A stretch of DNA of 64,000 bases from Salegentibacter_A chungangensis (GCF_042678405.1 NZ_JBHTLI010000003.1:248001-312000), one strand, 5' to 3'. Positions 33,362 to 43,028 are shown, counted from the first letter of the stretch. A program made the numbers and translations. Notes: a model not told the origin generated them from the sequence alone.

Positions 33362-36214
33362 ATGAGAACAGATTCTTTTGCACTACGCCACATTGGCCCT
33401 AAAGAGACTAATCTTAAGGCAATGTTAGACACTATTGGTGTAGATTCGTTGGAACAATTGATTTACGAAACCATTCCTGACGATATTCGTTTAAAATCTC
33501 CTTTAAATTTACCGGAAGCACTTAGCGAAAACCAGTATGCTGAACACATCGGGAAACTGGCTGCAAAAAACAAGGTTTTTAAGACCTATATCGGCTTAGG
33601 CTATCACCAGGCGATCCTGCCGGCGGTAATTCAAAGGAATATTCTTGAGAATCCGGGATGGTATACCGCCTACACCCCTTACCAGGCAGAAATCGCCCAG
33701 GGAAGACTTGAAGCCCTGCTGAATTTCCAGACTATGGTAAGCGACCTTACCGGAATGGAAATAGCCAATGCTTCTCTTTTAGATGAATCTACCGCGGCAG
33801 CCGAAGCTATGGCTTTATTGCACGCCGTTAGAGACCGCAAGCAAAAGAAAAATGACGTAAATAAATTCTTCGTTTCTGAAGAAGTTCTTCCGCAAACCAT
33901 ATCCCTGCTTCAAACCAGGGCCGATTTTATGGGAATAGAACTGGTGATCGGCAATCACGAAGAATTCGATTTCTCTGAAGGTTTTTACGGGGCATTATTG
34001 CAATACCCTGGTAAGTACGGGCAAGTCTACAACTATAAAGACTTTGTTGCCAAATCTAACGAAGCCGGAATAAAAGTAGCCGTTGCTGCCGATATCCTTA
34101 GCCTTGTTAAACTCCAGGCTCCGGGAGAACTTGGGGTAGATGTGGTTGTTGGAACCACGCAGCGTTTTGGTATCCCGCTAGGTTATGGAGGGCCGCACGC
34201 CGCATACTTCGCAACAAAAGAGGCTTATAAGAGAAACCTCCCGGGAAGAATTATAGGGGTAACCAAAGACCTTGACGGCAATCACGCTTTAAGGATGGCC
34301 CTTCAAACCAGGGAGCAACACATTAAACGAGACAAGGCAACTTCTAACATCTGTACCGCACAGGTGCTTCTTGCCGTAATGGCAGGGATGTATGCTGTTT
34401 ACCACGGTCCAAAAGGCCTCCAGTATATTGCCGATACGGTACACAGTTCTGCGGTAAGCCTTGAAAAAGAATTAAAAGCCCTTGGCTTTGAGCAGCTGAA
34501 TTCGGCTTACTTTGACACCATCCAGGTAAAAGCCAACGCCTTTTCAGTAAAAGAGATCGCCGAAGCTGCCGAGATCAACTTCTACTATCCCGATGCAGAC
34601 ACCGTGGCTATTTCTTTAAACGAAACCACTACTCCCGAGGATATAAATAATATCATTGCTGTTTTCGCTCAATTAAGCGGAAAGGAAGCAGGAAGAATAA
34701 AGGAATTAGCAAAAGAAGAGGCCATTCCGGCTGAAGTTGCAAGAAAAACAGATTTCCTTACCCACGAGGTATTCAACGCTTATCATTCGGAAACCGAACT
34801 GATGCGTTATATCAAGAAACTGGAACGCAGAGACCTTTCTTTGAATCATTCGATGATCTCGCTTGGTTCCTGTACGATGAAACTTAATGCTGCATCAGAG
34901 ATGCTTCCGTTAAGCAATCCGCAATGGGGGAACATTCACCCTTTTGTGCCGGTAGAGCAGGCAGCGGGTTACCAGATCGTTCTTAAAGAACTTGAAAAGC
35001 AGCTTGCCGAGATCACAGGATTTTCAGCTACCTCGCTTCAACCCAATTCAGGAGCACAAGGTGAGTATGCCGGACTTTTAGCCATAAGAGCTTATCACGA
35101 ATCCAGAGGAGAAAAGCATCGTAACATTTGCCTTATCCCGTCTTCAGCTCACGGTACCAACCCTGCTTCAGCGGTTATGGCCGGAATGAAGGTTGTGGTG
35201 ACCAAAGCCTCCGAAAACGGGAACATAGATGTTGACGACCTTAGAGAAAAGGCCATTAAGCATAAAGACAATCTTGCTGCGCTGATGGTTACCTATCCTT
35301 CAACACACGGAGTCTTCGAATCAGCAATTAGAGAGATCACACAGATCATTCACGATAACGGTGGACAGGTTTATATGGATGGAGCCAATATGAACGCCCA
35401 GGTTGGACTGACCAACCCAGGGGTTATTGGAGCTGATGTTTGTCACCTGAACCTTCACAAAACTTTCGCTATCCCTCACGGGGGCGGAGGACCTGGTGTA
35501 GGGCCTATTTGTGTTGCGCAACAGCTTGTTCCATTCCTTCCGGGTAACCCGGTGATCAAAACCGGCGGGGAACAGGCCATTGGTGCTATTTCATCTGCGC
35601 CTTGGGGGTCTTCCCTTGTTTGCCTTATCTCTTACGGATATATAAAGATGCTTGGAAGTAAAGGGCTTCAGAAGTCTACAGAATATGCTATCCTTAACGC
35701 CAATTACATAAAGGAAAGACTGAATGAGCATTACAAAACCTTATATTCAGGAGAAAGAGGCCGTGCAGCTCACGAAATGATCCTTGACTGCCGTCCGTTT
35801 AAAGCCAAAGGAATTGAGGTTGTGGATATCGCCAAGAGGCTGATAGATTACGGCTTCCACTCGCCTACCGTTTCTTTCCCGGTTGCAGGAACTATGATGA
35901 TAGAACCTACCGAAAGTGAGAGCAAGGCTGAACTGGACAGGTTCTGTGATGCACTTATCTCTATCCGTCAGGAAATTGAAGAGACCAGCTCGGCTGAAGA
36001 TGAGAACAATATTCTCAAAAATGCACCGCATACCGCTCAAATGCTTACTTCCGATACTTGGGAATTCCCTTACACTAGGAAAAAAGCGGCATTCCCTCTG
36101 GATTACCTTGCAGACAATAAGTTCTGGCCAAGCGTAAGAAGAGTGGACGAAGCCTTTGGAGACAGGAACCTAATGTGTACCTGCCCTCCCATTGAAGAAT
36201 ATATGGAAGCTTAG
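33362..36214 (+). CDS. gcvP: Glycine dehydrogenase (aminomethyl-transferring), P-protein
   Basis: The pyridoxal-phosphate subunit of the glycine cleavage system; it decarboxylates glycine and passes the aminomethyl group to the H-protein lipoyl arm. The 950 residues are the fused long form with both halves, beginning FALRHIGPKE. The PLP lysine is Lys700 in HLNLHKTFAIPHGGGGPG. I chose the ATG at 33362; a TTG directly before it is in frame but unnecessary. The other system genes (gcvT, gcvH) are not nearby. TAATTTCG at 33327-33334 is a weak -7 variant. A strong terminator follows. Confidence 0.97.
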   Translation: MRTDSFALRHIGPKETNLKAMLDTIGVDSLEQLIYETIPDDIRLKSPLNLPEALSENQYAEHIGKLAAKNKVFKTYIGLGYHQAILPAVIQRNILENPGWYTAYTPYQAEIAQGRLEALLNFQTMVSDLTGMEIANASLLDESTAAAEAMALLHAVRDRKQKKNDVNKFFVSEEVLPQTISLLQTRADFMGIELVIGNHEEFDFSEGFYGALLQYPGKYGQVYNYKDFVAKSNEAGIKVAVAADILSLVKLQAPGELGVDVVVGTTQRFGIPLGYGGPHAAYFATKEAYKRNLPGRIIGVTKDLDGNHALRMALQTREQHIKRDKATSNICTAQVLLAVMAGMYAVYHGPKGLQYIADTVHSSAVSLEKELKALGFEQLNSAYFDTIQVKANAFSVKEIAEAAEINFYYPDADTVAISLNETTTPEDINNIIAVFAQLSGKEAGRIKELAKEEAIPAEVARKTDFLTHEVFNAYHSETELMRYIKKLERRDLSLNHSMISLGSCTMKLNAASEMLPLSNPQWGNIHPFVPVEQAAGYQIVLKELEKQLAEITGFSATSLQPNSGAQGEYAGLLAIRAYHESRGEKHRNICLIPSSAHGTNPASAVMAGMKVVVTKASENGNIDVDDLREKAIKHKDNLAALMVTYPSTHGVFESAIREITQIIHDNGGQVYMDGANMNAQVGLTNPGVIGADVCHLNLHKTFAIPHGGGGPGVGPICVAQQLVPFLPGNPVIKTGGEQAIGAISSAPWGSSLVCLISYGYIKMLGSKGLQKSTEYAILNANYIKERLNEHYKTLYSGERGRAAHEMILDCRPFKAKGIEVVDIAKRLIDYGFHSPTVSFPVAGTMMIEPTESESKAELDRFCDALISIRQEIEETSSAEDENNILKNAPHTAQMLTSDTWEFPYTRKKAAFPLDYLADNKFWPSVRRVDEAFGDRNLMCTCPPIEEYMEA

Positions 36215-36231
36215 GTTTCATTAATTTCACA

Positions 36232-36264
36232 AAAAAGAGGGGTGCTTTTTGTACCCCTCTTTTT
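36232..36264 (+). terminator. Intrinsic terminator after gcvP
   Basis: AAAAAGAGGGGT and ACCCCTCTTTTT form a 12-bp stem around a 9-base loop, ending in T residues. Confidence 0.9.
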
Positions 36265-36383
36265 GTTTAAACTCATACTACATCAGGCCTCCTTAAGTTA
36301 ATTTCGGGAAATAAACAGCAAATTCTATTCATTTTTCCTTCTAATTATTTAATTTAGGCTTTATAACCCAAGTTTTACGCCAG

Positions 36384-37442
36384 ATGAATATTAATATTAC
36401 AGGTACCGGCAGTTACATACCCAATATAATTGCCAAGAATGATGATTTTCAAAAACACGAATTTCTAAATGTTGACGGCTCGGGTTTCCCGCACGATAAC
36501 AAGACTACCATCGCCAAATTCAAGGCCATAACAGGCATTGAAGAAAGGCGCTATTTAGACAATAACCTTAACACCTCAGATATTGCGGTAATTGCAGGAC
36601 AAAAGGCTATCGAGGATTCGGGTATAGACCCTGAAACTCTTGATTATATTATTGTGGCCCATAATTACGGCGACGTAAAACACAGCAGCCTGCAAAGTGA
36701 TACCGTTCCCAGTCTGGCCACAAGGGTAAAATACCATTTGCGAATCAAAAACCCGAAGTGCGTTTGTTATGACGTTCTTTTTGGCTGCCCGGGATGGATC
36801 GAAGGAATGATCCAGGCGCAGGCTTTCATAAGATGCGGAATGGCTAAAAAATGCCTGGTGATTGGTGCTGAAGCCCTTTCCAGGGTTGTTGATAAGCACG
36901 ACCGTGACTCGATGATCTTCTCTGACGGTGCGGGCGCAACCATTCTTGAAGCTTCAGACGAACCCGGGGGAATTCTTGCTCACGAATCGGCTACCTACAG
37001 CTTCAATGAAGCTAACTATATTTATTTTGGCAAATCTAATAGTTCTGATGCTCCCGAAGATATTCGCTATATAAAAATGAACGGACGAAAGATCTATGAA
37101 TTCGCATTGATCAATGTTCCAAAGGCAATGAAATCTTGTCTTGAACAAAGCGGAAAGAGCATCCATGATGTTAAAAAGATCTTTATCCACCAGGCCAATG
37201 AAAAAATGGATGATGCCATCATCAAACGCTTCTACAAACTTCACGGGGAAGAAGTACCAGATAAAGTAATGCCAATGACCATTCAGGAACTCGGAAACAG
37301 TAGTGTGGCTACCGTGCCTACCCTGTTCGACCTCGTTAGAAAAGGCAAAATAAAAGACCAGGAACTTTCTAAGGGAGATGTGGTTATGTTTGCCAGCGTA
37401 GGCGCCGGAATGAACATTAATGCCATTGTTTATCAATATTAG
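36384..37442 (+). CDS. 3-oxoacyl-ACP synthase III family protein (FabH-like)
   Basis: A thiolase-fold ketoacyl synthase of 352 residues. The Cys-His-Asn triad is visible: Cys135 in DVLFGCPGWIEG, His269 in FIHQANEKMDD and Asn305 in ELGNSSVATVP. The residues around Cys135 differ from housekeeping FabH (usually ACAGF) and there is an extra N-terminal stretch (FLNVDGSGFPHDNKT), so it is probably a specialised paralogue acting in lipid or aryl-polyene-like synthesis. The next gene, 43 bases on, is a glycosyltransferase. No acyl carrier protein gene adjoins it. The substrate is unknown. Confidence 0.85.
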   Translation: MNINITGTGSYIPNIIAKNDDFQKHEFLNVDGSGFPHDNKTTIAKFKAITGIEERRYLDNNLNTSDIAVIAGQKAIEDSGIDPETLDYIIVAHNYGDVKHSSLQSDTVPSLATRVKYHLRIKNPKCVCYDVLFGCPGWIEGMIQAQAFIRCGMAKKCLVIGAEALSRVVDKHDRDSMIFSDGAGATILEASDEPGGILAHESATYSFNEANYIYFGKSNSSDAPEDIRYIKMNGRKIYEFALINVPKAMKSCLEQSGKSIHDVKKIFIHQANEKMDDAIIKRFYKLHGEEVPDKVMPMTIQELGNSSVATVPTLFDLVRKGKIKDQELSKGDVVMFASVGAGMNINAIVYQY

Positions 37443-37485
37443 ACTATTCCAGGAATTATTTTAGATCGGAAAAACTTCTGCGTTT

Positions 37486-38334
37486 TTGAGAACTTATATC
37501 GTCATTCCCGCCCATAATGAAGAAAAATTTATCGGGGAGACGCTCAGGTCTCTTATAAATCAAACTCATCAGCCAGACAAAATCGTGGTGGCAGACGATA
37601 AGTCTTCAGACAGAACGGCTGAAATTGCGCAGGAATATGCAGACCGACATCCATTTATAAGCCTGGTCAGGACTTCCGCTTCCGGAGATCATTTACCCGG
37701 CAGTAAGGTGATAAATGCTTTCTATTCCGGCTATAATTCTCTTGATTCAGATTATGACATCATATGCAAGTTTGATGCTGATCTCATCTTTCCCTCCAAT
37801 TATCTCGAAACTATAATCAGATATTTTCAAACCGATCCCGAATTGGGAATAGCAGGTGGTTTTTGCAGTATTCAGAAACAGGGCAGATGGGTCTTGGAGC
37901 AACTTACCGGAAAAGACCATATTAGAGGAGCCCTTAAGGCGTACCGTAAGGAATGTTTTCTGGACATAGGTGAACTTAAACCAGCAATGGGATGGGATAC
38001 CGTAGATGAACTCCTTGCGCAATACCACGGCTGGAAACTCAAGACTGATGAAAACCTTTTGGTAAAGCACCTTAAGCCCACAGGAAAGGATTACAACAAA
38101 GCTTCAAAATACAAACAGGGCGAAGCTTTCTACAGGTTAGGTTACGGGTTTCCCATAAGCCTGATCGCTGCGGCCAAACTGGCTCTTAAAAAAAAGAATT
38201 TCGGCTTTTTTATAGATTATATGAAGGGGTACTTCAAAGCCCAAAAAGAAAAGCAGCCTTTTCTCGTTTCAGAAGAAGAAGGCCGCTTTATAAGAAAATT
38301 GCGCTGGCAAAAAATGCGCAACAAACTCTTTTAA
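37486..38334 (+). CDS. Family 2 glycosyltransferase
   Basis: A GT-A fold glycosyltransferase of 282 residues that transfers a sugar from a nucleotide-sugar donor. It has the N-terminal VIPAHNEEKFIGETL, the nucleotide-binding VVADDKSSDRTA, a DXD-like FDADLIFPSNY and the later LKPAMGWDTVDELL. No transmembrane segment is clear, but a basic, hydrophobic C-terminus (LIAAAKLALKKKNFGFF) may touch the membrane. The start is TTG (37486-37488); an in-frame TAG lies upstream and no ATG fits. It follows the ketoacyl-synthase gene closely, and the pair may build a glycolipid (inference). Its stop codon abuts the end of pafA. Confidence 0.88.
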   Translation: MRTYIVIPAHNEEKFIGETLRSLINQTHQPDKIVVADDKSSDRTAEIAQEYADRHPFISLVRTSASGDHLPGSKVINAFYSGYNSLDSDYDIICKFDADLIFPSNYLETIIRYFQTDPELGIAGGFCSIQKQGRWVLEQLTGKDHIRGALKAYRKECFLDIGELKPAMGWDTVDELLAQYHGWKLKTDENLLVKHLKPTGKDYNKASKYKQGEAFYRLGYGFPISLIAAAKLALKKKNFGFFIDYMKGYFKAQKEKQPFLVSEEEGRFIRKLRWQKMRNKLF

Positions 38335-39969
38335 TTATTCATCCAGCATTATATACAATGGCTCGCCGGTAGCTGTATTCGGAAATGAGATTCCCAGTAT
38401 AGCAGAAACCGTAGGCGCTATATCCACTACTTCGCTACGCTTAGTGGTAGTCCCCTTTTTCACACCGCTTCCGTAAAAAATAAGCGGAACGTGAGTATCA
38501 TAAGAATAGGCACTCCCGTGAGTAGAGCCCGTTCTTGGATAAATTATGGTATTCGGGTCCAGAACAAAAACAATATCTCCGCTTCGTCTCTGGTTGAAAC
38601 CATTCTGAATTCCTGCAGCCACACCTTTGGTATAACTTCCGCTTAGCATTTGTGTTCTTGTAAAAACCTTATCGATTTGCTTCTGCTGAAGAATAAAGTG
38701 CGCCAGGACCTCTTCCATATCCTCGGCTCTAATATCCTCTTCTTCCATCTTCTTATAATTAAAAAAGACCTGAGTATTAGAAACATTCTCAATAAGCCCA
38801 TTAATCCCGAATTCTTCTTCTGCAAAGGCCTCCAGATCTTCAATGAATTTATCATCATCAAAATAGCCTGAAGGGATGCCTACACTTTTAAGATAATTTG
38901 GAACATCAACGGCTCCGTGATCGGCAGTAAGGTAGATAGTATAGTTTCCTTCTCCAACAGTGTTATCCAGGTAACCCAAAAGATCTTCAATGTTTTTGTC
39001 CAACCTTATATAGGCGTCTTCTACTTCTTTTGAATTCACCCCGAAGTTATGTCCAATATAATCTGTACTTGAAAAGCTCAGGGTAAGAAAATCGGTATCC
39101 TTATCGGTCCCTAAGCTCTCCCCTTCAATAGCTGCCTTTGCAAAATCTGTAGTAAGGTCATTCCCAAACACGGTTTCCTTTATAAGGTTATAACCTCCAT
39201 TATCTTCCTGCAACCGGGAAAGATCGTAAGGAAAGGATGCATCCTGTTTCCTGGCAAATCCCCTTTCAAACTCATTCTTATCGACACCACTTTCGGCATA
39301 GGTTTCAATATCATAATAACTATCCCAAGTCTTCAGATAAGATTCAATTTTCCCTGAATTGTTAAACTCCTTAACCCATTTCGGCAAAGTTTCCACATAA
39401 TAAGAACTGCTTATCCACCGGCCCACATCTTCACCCTGAAACCAATAGGCTGCATTGGCGGTATGCCCGGCAGGAAGAATAGAGCCCCTGTCTTTTATAG
39501 CCACTCCAATGGTCTTTCCACGCATTTGGGTGTGCAACCTGTTTTGATCTGCAACGGTATTCGATTTCATCCGGTGCGGAGACATTTTACCCGCATCATC
39601 TTTGGTCCCAATTGGTCGAACCCCAGAATCTCCCACGCAGTAAACCTCCTGTTTTTCGAACTTACTGTACCAGCCATTACCTATTATTCCGTGGTTAACA
39701 GGACTGGTTCCGGTATGCACCGAAGCGTGTCCCGGGCCGGTATAAGTGGGAACATAATTAAAATGATGGTTCTTAAAATTGAACCCGTCATTGATAAGCC
39801 GCTTGAAACCGCCTTCTCCAAAGCGACTCCAAAAACGCGTAAGGTAATCGTAACGCATCTGGTCTACCACAATACCCACGACCAGTTTTGGGTTTTTCTT
39901 TTCATAATTTTGAGCGGTTGCTTTTAATGCCAGCAATCCAAAAAGCAATAGAATTGTAAATCGTTTCAT
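38335..39969 (-). CDS. pafA: PafA-type alkaline phosphatase
   Basis: An exported phosphomonoesterase that releases phosphate from organic esters, described in Elizabethkingia and other Bacteroidota and active without phosphate starvation control. The 544 residues have a signal peptide (ending LKATAQ) and the metal ligand Asp36 in GIVVDQMRYDYL. The nucleophile is Thr77 in TYTGPGHASVHTGT. The later metal-binding TADHGAVDVPN and the C-terminal TGSTHGSAYSYDTHVPL are also present. The Thr nucleophile separates PafA from the Ser-type PhoA. It is probably periplasmic and is a single-gene unit with its own promoter. Confidence 0.93.
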   Translation of the reverse strand: MKRFTILLLFGLLALKATAQNYEKKNPKLVVGIVVDQMRYDYLTRFWSRFGEGGFKRLINDGFNFKNHHFNYVPTYTGPGHASVHTGTSPVNHGIIGNGWYSKFEKQEVYCVGDSGVRPIGTKDDAGKMSPHRMKSNTVADQNRLHTQMRGKTIGVAIKDRGSILPAGHTANAAYWFQGEDVGRWISSSYYVETLPKWVKEFNNSGKIESYLKTWDSYYDIETYAESGVDKNEFERGFARKQDASFPYDLSRLQEDNGGYNLIKETVFGNDLTTDFAKAAIEGESLGTDKDTDFLTLSFSSTDYIGHNFGVNSKEVEDAYIRLDKNIEDLLGYLDNTVGEGNYTIYLTADHGAVDVPNYLKSVGIPSGYFDDDKFIEDLEAFAEEEFGINGLIENVSNTQVFFNYKKMEEEDIRAEDMEEVLAHFILQQKQIDKVFTRTQMLSGSYTKGVAAGIQNGFNQRRSGDIVFVLDPNTIIYPRTGSTHGSAYSYDTHVPLIFYGSGVKKGTTTKRSEVVDIAPTVSAILGISFPNTATGEPLYIMLDE

Positions 39970-39991
39970 AATTTAAAATTTCCAAGAGGTC

Positions 39992-39999
39992 CAAAATTA
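39992..39999 (-). promoter_or_regulatory. -7 element TAATTTTG of pafA
   Basis: On the minus strand TAATTTTG fits TAnnTTTG and ends 22 bases before the pafA ATG. No matching -33 TTG was found. Confidence 0.4.
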
Positions 40000-40083
40000 C
40001 TAAACTTAGCGAGCTAAACTTTAATTCCAGGTTAAATACTTTCCTTGTATTTTTTACTATTTTAGCTTTACAAAAATTGTTTG

Positions 40084-40821
40084 ATGAACTACCTCCACTC
40101 TATTGGTGAATACTTTTTAATGCTGAAAGGAGTTTTTAGCCGAATGACCAAACGTTCGGTTTTAAATGAGCTGATATTCAAGGAAATTGACCAGTTGATC
40201 ATTAGTTCGCTGGGAATCGTTGCTTTCCTTTCATTCTTTATTGGAGGAGTGGTTGCCATTCAAACCGCATTAAACCTTACCAACCCCCTGATCCCGAAAA
40301 CACTCGTGGCATATGCCGCAAGGCAATCGGTGATTCTGGAGTTCGCACCAACCTTTATCTCTATTATTATGGCGGGTAAAGTGGGTTCATTCATCACTTC
40401 CAGTATAGGATCGATGAACGTGACCGAGCAGATAGACGCACTGGAAGTGATGGGGATCAATTCCCTTAATTATCTCATCTTCCCAAAGATCATAGCGATG
40501 CTCACCTATCCGTTTGTGATAGCGATCTCAATGTTTCTGGGGATTTGCGGAGCTTACTTTGCCGGGGTTTTCGGAGGTTTCGTTTCTTCGGAACAATTCG
40601 TAACGGGTCTTCAGGACGAATTTATACCGTTCCATTTAACATATGCATTTATAAAAACATTCCTTTTCGCCTTTATCCTTGCCACCGTACCTGCTTATCA
40701 CGGATACTATATGAAGGGCGGGGCTCTGGAAGTAGGGCACGCAAGTACCACGTCCTTTGTATGGACCAGTGTGGTTCTTATCGTAACCAATTATTTAGTA
40801 ACTCAATTACTTTTAAGCTAA
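40084..40821 (+). CDS. mlaE: MlaE-family ABC transporter permease
   Basis: The membrane subunit of an Mla-type phospholipid transporter. The 245 residues have about five to six hydrophobic segments and the family stretches VVAIQTALNL, ILEFAPTFISIIMAGKVGS and EQIDALEVMGINSLNYLI. The ATG at 40084 was chosen over the TTG that precedes it. The stop overlaps the ATPase start (TAATG), so the two are translationally coupled. The usual MCE-domain lipoprotein (MlaD) is not encoded here. Confidence 0.92.
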   Translation: MNYLHSIGEYFLMLKGVFSRMTKRSVLNELIFKEIDQLIISSLGIVAFLSFFIGGVVAIQTALNLTNPLIPKTLVAYAARQSVILEFAPTFISIIMAGKVGSFITSSIGSMNVTEQIDALEVMGINSLNYLIFPKIIAMLTYPFVIAISMFLGICGAYFAGVFGGFVSSEQFVTGLQDEFIPFHLTYAFIKTFLFAFILATVPAYHGYYMKGGALEVGHASTTSFVWTSVVLIVTNYLVTQLLLS

Positions 40822-41585
40822 TGATAGAAGTTAAGAATTTACATAAGGCGTTTGAAGGCGAGGAAGTCTTAAAAGGAATTGATTTTAAATTTGAACAGGG
40901 AAAGACTAATCTCATCATCGGACAGTCCGGTTCAGGGAAAAGTGTGCTCTTAAAATGTATGCTGGGCCTATTTAAACCGGAGCAGGGAACTATTAAATAT
41001 GATGAAAAACCATATTCCGAATTCACGGTGGAAGAGCAACGTGAACTTCGCAAAAAGATAGGAATGGTGTTTCAGGGGGGAGCATTATTCGATTCGATGA
41101 CCGTTCTTGAAAATGTGATGTTCCCGTTAAGAATGTTCACTAAACAAAAGAAAAGCGAATCTCTCGAGAGGGTACGAGAGGTTTTACAAAGGGTTAATCT
41201 GGAAGGAACCGAAAACAAAATGCCGTCTGAGATCAGCGGGGGAATGCAGAAAAGAGTTTCTATTGCCAGGGCCATTGTAAACCGCCCAAAATATCTTTTT
41301 TGCGATGAGCCTAACTCAGGCCTGGATCCTAAGACAGCAACGGTAATCGATAACCTTATCCAGGAGATCACACACGAGAATAACATCACCACCATCATTA
41401 TTACTCACGATATGAACTCGGTGCTTGAAATTGGCGAAAATATAGCCTTTTTAAGGAATGGGGTGCTTAAATGGAAGGGTACCAAAAATGAGATCTTTAA
41501 GACCGATGACGAAACGGTAACCGATTTCGTTTATTCTTCCAATCTATTCAGAAAAGTTAGAAAAGCACAACTGCAGGGTCTGTAG
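40821..41585 (+). CDS. mlaF: Mla-type ABC transporter ATP-binding protein
   Basis: The ATPase partner of the MlaE permease, 254 residues. It has Walker A GQSGSGKS, the signature EISGGMQKRVSIARAI, Walker B YLFCDEPNSGLDP and the switch His in IIITHDM. The ATG at 40821 was chosen because it makes a normal N-terminus (MIEVKNLHKAF) and overlaps the mlaE stop. A longer upstream frame exists only because it runs inside mlaE. The substrate is expected to be phospholipid moving between the membranes. The gene ends 3 bases from the convergent DUF389 gene. Confidence 0.94.
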   Translation: MIEVKNLHKAFEGEEVLKGIDFKFEQGKTNLIIGQSGSGKSVLLKCMLGLFKPEQGTIKYDEKPYSEFTVEEQRELRKKIGMVFQGGALFDSMTVLENVMFPLRMFTKQKKSESLERVREVLQRVNLEGTENKMPSEISGGMQKRVSIARAIVNRPKYLFCDEPNSGLDPKTATVIDNLIQEITHENNITTIIITHDMNSVLEIGENIAFLRNGVLKWKGTKNEIFKTDDETVTDFVYSSNLFRKVRKAQLQGL

Positions 41586-41588
41586 AGT

Positions 41589-43025
41589 TTAATTTACCGT
41601 CTTTACACTAAGCGTATCCAGCTTCAGCCGTACCCTTAACCAGTTCTCAAATCGCTCCTCCTGCTCGATCCTTTGTTTATTTGAAATACCATCCTGCCAG
41701 CTCACAATAAAGGTCGGAATGGTATCGGTTTCTGAAAAGTTTGTGATGATCTGGTTGGAATACCCTAACTCCTTGATGTTTTCATAATTAATTCTGGCCT
41801 CTGCGCTAAGGTCTTTAAAGGAAAATCCGTCTCCGCGGTATTTAGCAAGTTCATTTTCAAGAAGGGATATCCTGGCATCCTTATTTTCGATTATTGCCTG
41901 GTTCTTTTCATAAAGGTCTTCCAGAATTCCGGTTCTCACCTGCGATGAGAGTGCTGCGATATCTTCATTCTGATCACTCCCCTGGTGAATAATGAGCTGT
42001 GACTCTTTTAAAGCTTCAACCGAAGCCATTTGCTCTTTCCAGGTCTCTATGGTTCCGCCCGGAACAGGGTTTCCTATAAGGTATACCTCTACGGTTTTTT
42101 CGTTGTAATCACTGGAATATTTCAACATTTCGGTCCCTGAGTAGCGTACGGTTTCGGTAAGGAATTGACGAGCCTTAGACTGAAACACCTGTTTCTGCAG
42201 CAAAAGCGCAAAAAGTATCACACTGGGTATCATCACCACTATCGCTATGGAAGAAGCGATCTGGGCAATCCTTCGGCGTTTTTTACTGTTGGCATACCGC
42301 ACCAGTGGAAAACCCAGAAGCTTTGTAACCACAAAGGTGGAAAGTGCAATAAAAACCGCGTTGATGGAAAAGAGATACAAAGCACCGCCGGCATAGGTAA
42401 GGTTCCCTATAGCCAGCCCATAACCCACCGTGCAAAGCGGGGGCATAAGTGCGGTAGCGATCGCCACCCCAAGAATAACACTTGCAATGGTTCCTTTTTT
42501 GGTCTTCGCAACAATTAGCGCAAGCCCGCCAAAAATAGCCACCAGCACATCAAGAATGGTCGGGTATGTTCTTGCGAGCAATTCGGGAGTTTCTTCTTTA
42601 ACAGGTGAAATTGCAAAGTAAATGTAGGCCGTGAGTACACTAAGCACCACCATTAAAGCAAGGTTGATGAGTGATTTGCGCAGGGTTTCCACATCATTAA
42701 TAGCTACAGACATCCCAACCCCCACAATAGGCCCCATTAAGGGCGAAATAAGCATCGCTCCAATAACAACTGCCGTACTACTTACATTAAGGCCAATAGA
42801 AGCCACAAAAATGGAAAATATAAGAATCCAGGCATTATGTCCTTTAAAAGAAATATCTTTCTTCACAGCCTCAAGAGTGGACTCTCTGTCGGTATCGTGA
42901 CGGATCTCAAGAAGGTTCCTGACAAATTCTTTCACATTCTGCCATAGACCGCTGGCATTCTTTTTAAGTTCGGCCTTATTATTTTCTTCAATGGCAGATT
43001 TCTCCTTATTAGTATCTTTTTCCAT
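41589..43025 (-). CDS. DUF389 / TIGR00341 family membrane protein
   Basis: A 478-residue membrane protein. It has a short charged N-terminus and a DUF389 core with several transmembrane segments (about 65-285, VIGAMLISPLMGPIVGVGM and ALMPPLCTVGYGLAIG). A soluble, coiled-coil-prone C-terminal half follows (about 290-478, ALSSQVRTGILEDLYEKN). The function of the family is not established. It starts 3 bases after manC and is the last gene of a five-gene unit. Confidence 0.88.
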   Translation of the reverse strand: MEKDTNKEKSAIEENNKAELKKNASGLWQNVKEFVRNLLEIRHDTDRESTLEAVKKDISFKGHNAWILIFSIFVASIGLNVSSTAVVIGAMLISPLMGPIVGVGMSVAINDVETLRKSLINLALMVVLSVLTAYIYFAISPVKEETPELLARTYPTILDVLVAIFGGLALIVAKTKKGTIASVILGVAIATALMPPLCTVGYGLAIGNLTYAGGALYLFSINAVFIALSTFVVTKLLGFPLVRYANSKKRRRIAQIASSIAIVVMIPSVILFALLLQKQVFQSKARQFLTETVRYSGTEMLKYSSDYNEKTVEVYLIGNPVPGGTIETWKEQMASVEALKESQLIIHQGSDQNEDIAALSSQVRTGILEDLYEKNQAIIENKDARISLLENELAKYRGDGFSFKDLSAEARINYENIKELGYSNQIITNFSETDTIPTFIVSWQDGISNKQRIEQEERFENWLRVRLKLDTLSVKTVN

Positions 43026-43028
43026 ATT

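Noticed and set aside
40545..41585. Longer mlaF with 92 extra N-terminal residues
   Set aside because: The extra part lies inside mlaE in another frame; the ATG at 40821 gives the normal ABC ATPase N-terminus and the TAATG coupling.
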